Assembly (NCBI GenBank): GCA_949592205.1
Contig: CATIUR010000003.1
Span: forward strand, 140,221,259-140,285,258
Origin: Helichrysum umbraculigerum
Lineage: Eukaryota > Streptophyta > Magnoliopsida > Asterales > Asteraceae
Length of the DNA stretch: 64,000 nt
Direction of reading: 5' to 3'
Shown here: positions 57,097-64,000 of the stretch, in pieces
Layout: each line of letters opens with the position of its first letter
Numbering within the stretch: the stretch's first letter is position 1
Program-made: the position numbers and the translations under genes
Notes under the pieces: generated by a model
What the model was told of the DNA's origin: nothing
The model's database searches: none
The model's input: only the letters and a program-made list of their open reading frames with translations

Positions 57097-58146
57097 TATA
57101 TATATAGAAGGATACATAAATTAGCCTAATCAAAGAACTAATTACATGTATTAACAGATGATTAGGCACTAATTACTAGTCCTAATTTGGCAGGTGTCAC
57201 ACAATTATTCTCAAGTAGAAACAATGAATTACAAATAACTTCCACATGATTTTGCAAACCTCTTCCTCGGAAGCAATCCGATACATACACAATCATTACT
57301 TAATCAATCCCTATAATACTCACATTTGAGTTTAAATGACGAGTTTATAACAAGTGATCAACGTACGACTTCCGCATCTTTAACACCTAACAAATCATTC
57401 ATAACAGCCAACAACACACCTAGACACTAATAATCATTAACTTTTATAATTAATCATATTAACTCCCTTCCCCACTATGTTCTTGCTTCCACTTTTCATA
57501 AGATTAAACCTTTCTATCATTTAGTTACTAACTTCTAGTTCTATTCTTGTTCAATTATGATATTCATACTCTATTAACACTTTTAATCACATATATAGTT
57601 AATTTACATCAACACACATACTTTTAGCAAATCCTCATACTTACCCAAGAACACAAGTGATGATTTCATCACTTTTAACTTGTAATATGATTATCAACAA
57701 CCTTAAAAACACTAACAAACAACAATTCTATTGAACCCTATCCCTAATTTAGGGTTAATTTCAATGATTATATAAAACCCATTATAAACCCAAAAATGTA
57801 GGTTAAAACCATGAAGAAAACAATTACAATGATTAAAGAGAATAAAGAAGGTGATGAATTGGAAGTTGAAAGCTTGAATTACAATTAGAATTGAAGATTT
57901 GATGATGGGGTAATGCTTCTGCGATTTTCTTCCTTCACGAATGGGTTTTCTGGAATGTTTGAGAGTAAAGAGAAAAGCACGCATGTATACATATTATATC
58001 TAACTTATTTTTTATTTATACGGTCTGGAACTGAAAAACCCATTTACGTTTTCTATTGTATTCCATTATTTAAATAATAATACTTCACAATAAATATATA
58101 TTCGCGTACTAAAATAATAACTCTAAATTTGGGGTGTTACACTTTA

Positions 58147-59040
58147 ATTAAGTATAAACACTTTAACTTCATATTTAGTTTGGGTATGAAACCTGAAAAT
58201 TGACGTTGACTACTTAACTTGAATCCCGCTTGATACAATAATTCCAAGCAAACACTGTGTGTGTTTTGCACAAGGATTCGTGGGGATTATAGTAAATTGA
58301 ACTTTTAGTTTTTAACAATCTTAATCCCATATTATTGTTTGGAAACAAAAACTATAAAAGATATTATTGAAAAAAAATTCCTGAAAATCTCCTATAATCT
58401 CTTTTACGTAAACTTTTTTACTCCAGTCATAGCCTACGACTCATGTTTTAGTCACAAACTCCAGTTACAACTCGTTGTTATAGCAAACATACCCACCATA
58501 TTTGTAAATGACAAGCATGTTTGAAACAAATAATACGGAGTAGTATTTGTAAGTAACATTCAAAATATGATAAGTATACTAAAAAGAGTAACGGTAAGTA
58601 TTTTTAAAACATGTAAATAAAAAATATTTAGCAAATTTATCCTTGCCAACCTTTGGATATCTTACTTTACCGTATACTTTACTTTTATACAGGTAATCAC
58701 CATTAATTTGCAATAATGTTATTATATTTATTCTTTGGAAAATTTAAATGCACTGTTTTATATTTTATTTTGTTGTTTAACAAAATTACAATTGTTTTAG
58801 GTTTTAGAACGTCAATCATACAATTTAACATACATATTATGTATAACTAATACAAATATAGAAACTCACTTCATCAAACAAAAACTTGAACTTATAATCT
58901 CTTGATTGATCGTTTCTCTCATACTGCTATTTAAGGTTGTTAAATGTATGTGTATAGATGCATTTAATAAAACCAGTGTTTTGTTTATAAAAATTGACGT
59001 CTAAATTAATGATAGAATACAAATAATATTAAATTTTTGT
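58147..59040. other. AT-rich anonymous DNA
   Basis: No supported gene, RNA or element boundary. Stop-dense in all frames. Confidence 0.45.
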
Positions 59041-59051
59041 AATATAACTAG

Positions 59052-59140
59052 CTTAAACAAGAGGTTGTGGGTTCAAGCCTCGTGGTAGACATATATGTAG
59101 GGAACCCTTCAACCAAGAGGTTGTAGGTTCAAGCCTTGTG
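59052..59140 (+). repeat. Duplicated SINE-like B-box segment
   Basis: AAGAGGTTGTGGGTTCAAGCC and AAGAGGTTGTAGGTTCAAGCC about 49 bp apart, each followed by a (C/T)GTGGT(A/G) extension. GGTTCAAGCC resembles the pol III B box of tRNA-derived SINEs. I see no matching A box or tRNA fold, so this is at most a fragment. Confidence 0.4.
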
Positions 59141-59399
59141 GTGGATAACCTGATTCACTTAAACATCAAGAGTCTAAGTGAGTTGCCATTGTTGGGTAAT
59201 CCAGATTACAATGTTGATAAAGAAACAACTGCTAAAGGCACATAAGAATATAACTCCACAAATACAGGTAGGCTTAAATATGTGGCGACTTCAATCATTG
59301 TCAACTTATGATTAATGAATGAAATTTTTTTATTATAATGTGATTAATATCTTGTCTTCATAGTTGATGTACTCCTCGTAAATCCTATCGAGTGAGAGC

Positions 59400-60112
59400 T
59401 AAACTTGGTATTTGAACTTCTTGAAGAAGCACAACCAATAAGTGTAATCAATGTTGTTGCTACAAGGCACATCGCATATGGAGAACTTGATCTCAACCAT
59501 GAACAACTCAATCAAAAAGCTGATCAGGACATAACTTAATTGGGTCTTGCTTTGTGAATAACTTAATATGATTTATATTACTTTGTGTCTTGCTTAACGG
59601 TTTTTTGCCACTTGCATTAGGATTTACTTGACCCAATTGTTGATTCAACCACACGTCGCCTTGATCTGATTCCACACATTGTTTATGGGAAGTCATAAGT
59701 GATTGCGGTTTTAATGAATTATTTTAATTCGAATCTTTTTCTAACTTGAATCTAACTTGACATCACTTCTGGAGACGTTTGATCCGGGCTCTATATTGTC
59801 GTGCAGTAAGTACTTGCTCTTTATGCGGGGTACATGACATCTAAGGTTGGTGGTTGCGATTATTATCATTATGGAACTATGGAAATGCATTTTTTAATTC
59901 TTTACGTTGTTAATTACTAGATTCAAGTGTTTAGAATTATCTCTAGGTGAGTACTCTAATATATTGTCTAATTTGTACATAATTGTTATAAATGTAATAG
60001 AGGTGCTATTAGGTTTACCCCACATCTGCCAGTTTATGGTGTTTGAATCCATATGCTTCAAGCTTGCCATTGGTGATGTTTTCTTTGATCCCCATAGTGG
60101 CCGGTGACAACT
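59400..60112 (+). pseudogene. Possible remnant of a protein gene, unidentified
   Basis: Scattered stretches read like protein: EEAQPISVINVVATRHIAYG near 59,425, DPIVDSTTRRLDLIPHIVYG near 59,633, GLPHICQFMVFESICFKLA near 60,010. They lie in different frames separated by stops, with AT-rich gaps that could be introns. I do not recognise the family, and codon-like appearance alone is weak evidence. Confidence 0.25.
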
Positions 60113-60696
60113 TTGACATGCATGAGGTATGACCAAACTAGACACTAATTTTTGCGTCTTAATTTATTGACCCGTTTTGGTCTTTGATGGTAATTAATTA
60201 ATGGTAAGTAATAATTTGATTGGGTCAGAACATTAGCTAAGTTGATGCAACCAAATGGCTTAACTGAATATATGTTTATACTATCAAATATTACTAAACC
60301 ACAATAAACTAACTATGCGTAAACAAGAAAAGGACATAATGAAATATAACAATTGATTTTGGTGCGGGATCAGAGGCTCAGAGAGCTGTTGAGTGCCATT
60401 GTATTCACCCAACAAACATATTGGTGTTCCTTTTCGTTTCTATTTTGTAATTTCATTTTGTTGTTTTCAATAGTCTATAGGTAGAAGTTTTTAGTCTGAC
60501 TTCCGATTAAACTTTTAGCATCATTTTTGGCTACAAAATTGTGTTTATTTTTTGTTGTATTCCTGCTTTAAAGTGTTGTACAGTACAGTAATGTGATGCA
60601 TATTAGTGGTGTATGGTTAAATTTTGGTGGTGTACAAATTACCACCCTTAGATTGTAGATTTGCCTTTAAAAAAAGTTTTTTTTATAAAGGGCATT
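60113..60696. other. Anonymous DNA before E
   Basis: AT-rich, nothing recognised. Confidence 0.4.
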
Positions 60697-61970
60697 TGTA
60701 TAACACCCCTCATTTGTTTACACCAATAGAATATTATTTACCACGGAAGCGTATACTTTAAAATACATATTTCATTATTATACATTAAACCTGTGTATAA
60801 CGTTTCTCAACATTTATACAACATGTTTAAAAACTAATCCAACTACGGTTCACTTGTTACAAAACGGGGTATTATATAATACAAAACATGGTTTATAACA
60901 AACTTTATCAGAGTCGCCAACATCAAACATTCCCCGCTACAAGAGCATTACATTCCTGCAACCCACATCCCAAAATATAACCTGCAGGAAGTAAAATGAG
61001 GGATTAGCACGAAGTTAAGTGAATGAATTCATCACACACAATTCGACCTAGCATAACCACCTGTTTACACCAAACAATCGTAAACACATGATACAATCAG
61101 TCAACAATACAATAATGAGGATCGGTGGTTCTGGAGAATACCATAATACCCGGGTGGCTTCCCAGAACACTTATCCAACCATATCCGTATGGCCAAAATG
61201 GACGAGACCGATAGCTAGTGTCTATTATACTCAAACACAGGTTCTATACACACAACAAATGAAGCAAGACCCTGTGTAATTCACATAATAATCAACTAGC
61301 TCAACCAACCAGTCCAACTCGTTGACCTCATTAACAACTGATGCCCAAAGGCCACACATAGCACATAGATTTATAATCAACAATATCAACTAAATAATTC
61401 AACAATTATATCTACGTTTACTTGTTGTAACCAAATAGTTACAACTAAATCAAATGGTGAGTTCTAAATCCACTCACCGATACCTTTGTCTTCACAAACT
61501 CAGAATCCAGGTGTCACTTATCTTTTGGAGGATCTGAGAACAACAATCAATATAATTTAGTAATCAGGATCATCAATACTTAATTTATATCCAACATAAT
61601 TCAAGGAACTAGATATTATTCACATAATTATAATAAGTTCCTAATCATGCTCAGTATTTGTAATTAAGCATATTAACTGTTATACTTATCAACATTTAAC
61701 TTGTAATAGGCTTAAAATCAAAAGGCTACAAAACAGGTTACTAGCAGCCGGGTAGCCCAAGTACCCGTCGGTACTTGGTTTAGCAGCCGGGTACAACCCG
61801 AAACAACCGGGTGAATTGGGTTTTCATGGTAACAGAACTTTATTGCGTTTTAAAGGCTGGAGCAACAGCCGGGTTCCCGGTTTACCAGCCGGGTTCCGGT
61901 TTTGTCTAACTACCCGCCGGGTACTGGCATTACCCGCCGGGTTCATACCCTGAACCAGCGACCAGCGCCC
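60697..61970 (-). mobile_element. E: LTR-like sequence, left part
   Basis: Starts TGTATAACACCCCTCATTTG followed by a CGGAAGCG block, the pattern that follows the LTR ends of A2, B and C. It is clearly homologous to F (CTTAGCATAAC, CTGTTTACA.CAAA.CATCGTAAACACAT-type block, TGAGGATCGG.GGTTC). Word island at 61,745-61,943. Its other end is not visible, probably beyond F. Confidence 0.6.
61745..61943. repeat. CCGGGTA word island of E
   Basis: CAGCCGGGTA, TACCCGTCGG and TACCCGCCGGG, about a dozen in 200 bp. Confidence 0.82.
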
Positions 61971-64000
61971 AGTATAACACCCCATCATTTAATACCATTT
62001 TTTTATACAACACATCGGAAGCGTAAGTCAAATCATTACATTATATTTTAAACATATAAAGTTATACTATTTCAAATCCCAGCAAATCAAATCGGGTGTT
62101 ATATAATTCCAAAACACAACTTTAAGTTATCAAAGCAATATCAGAGTAAACATCCAGTTGTCAAACAATCCATTCAGTCAACAGCTTCTTGCCCAACCCA
62201 TTACATAATCATAACCTACAAGAAGTAGTAGGGTGGTGGGGTTAGCATATCGCTAAGTGAGTGAATAAATAATCAACAGTCCAACTTAGCATAACAAATC
62301 TGTTTACAGCAAAGCATCGTAAACACATAACAACCCTGTTTACCACAACAGGCTCATCATCACATAATCATCACATCATCGCAATGAGGATCGGCGGTTC
62401 CTGATCCGATCTCATGCCCTCATAGTGGGCAGGAACCTTTCGGATTCATTGCAGGCCAATACAGTGAATCACCGATAACTTAATGATATTCTCATCCAAC
62501 TAAGGTTCCTATGAACGATATGTACACGGAACCCTCCATCGTCAACAATAGCAATAAGCCCAGCATCATAGTGACCTCATTCATAGTGCCCAAGTCCAGG
62601 TATCAAACAATCACATAGGCCATAATATTCATGGCTTAATATCAGACTAAGTAGTCTATCAAACAACAATTACATCATGGCATACTAAACAGTCTATCAA
62701 AGCAGTAAACTACGTTTACCCGTTGTAACCAAATTGTTACAACTAAATCACACTGAGAATTACAGATCCACTCACCGTTACCTCAGCTGCAAGCTCAGAA
62801 GTCTAATATTACTGAGCCTTCTCCATATCTGAGAATACAATTAAACAAATGAGTTAGTAACTCGTCTCATAAATTGTATAACTTAATACAAGTCATAACG
62901 TCAAATTATAATAATCTCCAAGTTATAATATCAATTATAACTACTTAATTGTATCTTAATGTATATTATCAAAATACTAACTAGTAATCAATTATACTAC
63001 TTAGTCATTCCAACTTTAGTTTAGAACTTAATTCAAGTTCATATCATTAAACAAATAAGCATTATATAGCTTAACATATACAAAACTTATATATTATAAG
63101 CATACAACTTAACAAAGATCATTACAATTATTAAAGTCTTGTTCTTAAAACTTTAACCCCATCTCACCATTGCCAACCGGGTACCCGCCGGGTAGGAGGG
63201 GTACCCGCCGGATATAATCAAAGCCAAAAACTCAAGTTCAACGGCGGCTCAAAATTACACATAAGCTACCCGCCGGATTAGGTTTACCCGCTGGATTCCC
63301 ATCAAGCAAATCTACCCGCCGGGTACAGATCATACCCGTCGGATACCCATTTAGCCTGTCTACCCGCCGGATTGGGATTTTACCCGCCGGGTAAACCTAT
63401 CTTCCCAGTGACCTGCGATCGGTTCTAAACCCTAAACCAAATTTTAATCCAAACTCATCACAACTCAGATTCTAACTGTAGCAAAACCTCAATTAACTTC
63501 CAACAACCTCACATAACATCACATATCATCTTTATAACATCAAATAACATGTTTTCAATCAAAATCAATCAAATCAAATTTATGTATAACAAGAACACTT
63601 ACAATTGATTAGGAACAAGATGATGATAGTGATACAATCTGATGATGAAGTTAAATCAAGATTACAACTCAATCTTTGTTTCAAGTTTTTAGGGTTTTAG
63701 TTCTTAGATTTCAAAGAAAGGAGGTGAAAATGACTTTCCATATAAGGAAAGTTTATAAATAGGTCGGCTTCAATAACCGACTTCCAATATTGGTATAATT
63801 TTATTCCCCTTCTAAACCTATTGTCTGGAACCCGAAAACCATTTGCGATTCCAACAATTTTATTTTACCGTCAACTATATAAAGTTAAAACAACTAGTAG
63901 TTTACTAGTCACAATAAGTCATTTAACTTTTCGACTAACCATTCACAACAAACATAACACAATAAACAATTTAATTTCCTAACACATTAAACAATTATTT
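61971..64000 (-). mobile_element. F: second LTR-like sequence, related to E, continues off-window
   Basis: TATAACACCCCATCATTTAA followed by ATCGGAAGCG, then the same ordered blocks as E. Word island at 63,175-63,394. TATTTATA on the minus strand near 63,755-63,765. It lies directly after E's word island, either inserted in E or a tandem relative; no duplication can be checked. Confidence 0.6.
63175..63394. repeat. CCGGGTA word island of F
   Basis: TACCCGCCGGGTA and variants with GGATA/GGATT ends, at least twelve in 220 bp. Confidence 0.85.

Larger units (their letters stand above)
33834..57201 (-). mobile_element. B: Ty3/gypsy chromovirus-like element, inactive, hosting C and G
   Basis: TG..CA LTRs with CAATT duplications at 33,829-33,833 and 57,202-57,206. 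In element sense (minus): 5' LTR 42,856-57,201 (interrupted), primer site 42,841-42,852, degraded ORF0, gag-pol, polypurine tract 37,035-37,050 and 3' LTR 33,834-37,034. The polyprotein resembles C closely but has several stops and frameshifts. LTRs differ by many substitutions and small indels, so B is clearly older than C. I place it near the Tekay/Del chromovirus clade from the C-terminal module. Confidence 0.92.
42856..57201 (-). repeat. B 5' LTR, interrupted by C and G
   Basis: Segments 42,856-43,243, 53,326-56,049 and 57,097-57,201 align in order with 33,834-37,034. C sits between the first two with GTACT duplicated, and G between the last two with TATAT duplicated. Many substitutions and several small indels separate it from the 3' LTR. 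Word island at 54,106-54,420. Confidence 0.9.
32360..58141 (-). mobile_element. D: solo LTR, split by element B
   Basis: Outer ends TGAAACGCCCCAAAATTT (32,360) and AAATTTGGGGTGTTACA (58,141), flanked by CTTTA at 32,355-32,359 and 58,142-58,146. Without B, D is about 2.4 kb (32,360-33,833 plus 57,207-58,141), the size of the other LTRs here, with no gag-pol. B landed between two related roughly 100-bp segments of D, both containing TGCAAACCTCTT.CTCGGAAG and ACATACACAATCAT. Strand is inferred by analogy with C. Confidence 0.82.

Noticed and set aside
59052..59140. tRNA gene
   Set aside because: Only the B-box-like part is present; no cloverleaf or A box could be drawn.

Overview
This is a plant nuclear window: AT-rich, with two intron-bearing genes of ordinary plant families set in nested LTR retrotransposons. 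The Sirevirus-type Copia elements and their third reading frame resemble ones I remember from the daisy family (Asteraceae), so an Asteraceae genome is my best guess. That is inference from remembered similarity only.

Left nest (1 to about 20,340). A decayed Copia element (S3, + strand; pol remnant, tail and 3' LTR at 18,011-20,338) was hit by a Sirevirus (S2, + strand; 3' part of its third ORF and 3' LTR at 15,682-18,010). S2 was hit by a second Sirevirus (S1, - strand, 1,227-15,681) carrying gag, pol and a very long third ORF with three in-frame stops. S1 then received a solo Ty3-type LTR inside pol (A2, 7,256-9,782, target duplication ATGAA). It also received a related LTR in its 3' LTR (A1, opposite orientation), itself interrupted by another LTR (A0) that runs off the window edge.

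Gene island (about 20,340-32,360). Two minus-strand genes can be modelled exon by exon: TGD3, the chloroplast lipid-import ATPase (10 exons, 340 codons, 21,919-25,949), and a four-membrane-span RING-H2 ubiquitin ligase (4 exons, 375 codons, 27,674-29,925). Two MULE-type MITEs with 9- and 10-bp target duplications, a three-unit CACATGTG repeat and a GT-rich minisatellite lie around them.

Right nest (32,360-58,141). A solo LTR (D, duplication CTTTA) was split by a Ty3/gypsy chromovirus-like element (B, 33,834-57,201, duplication CAATT, polyprotein broken). One LTR of B was entered by a related, young and apparently intact element (C, 43,244-53,325, duplication GTACT, LTRs of equal length with three differences noticed) and by a Sirevirus-like solo LTR (G, 56,050-57,096, duplication TATAT). 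Every boundary is supported by TG..CA ends and a 5-bp duplication. After about 2.5 kb of mostly anonymous DNA, two more related LTR-like sequences (E and F) run to the window end.

Two observations stand out. (1) Both B and C carry an extra small coiled-coil ORF between the primer-binding site and gag; the two proteins are clearly homologous although the elements are distinct families. (2) Nearly every LTR here, Copia or Ty3, holds a dense island of a short, family-specific, usually GC-rich and palindromic word (GCGACGTCGC, TACCCGNCGGGTA, GTGTCGC..GCGACAC, CCAACCGNCGGTTGG, GCCACTGTTAG, GTTACAACTG, GGTCGCTGACC). In S1 the same word also occurs inside coding sequence.
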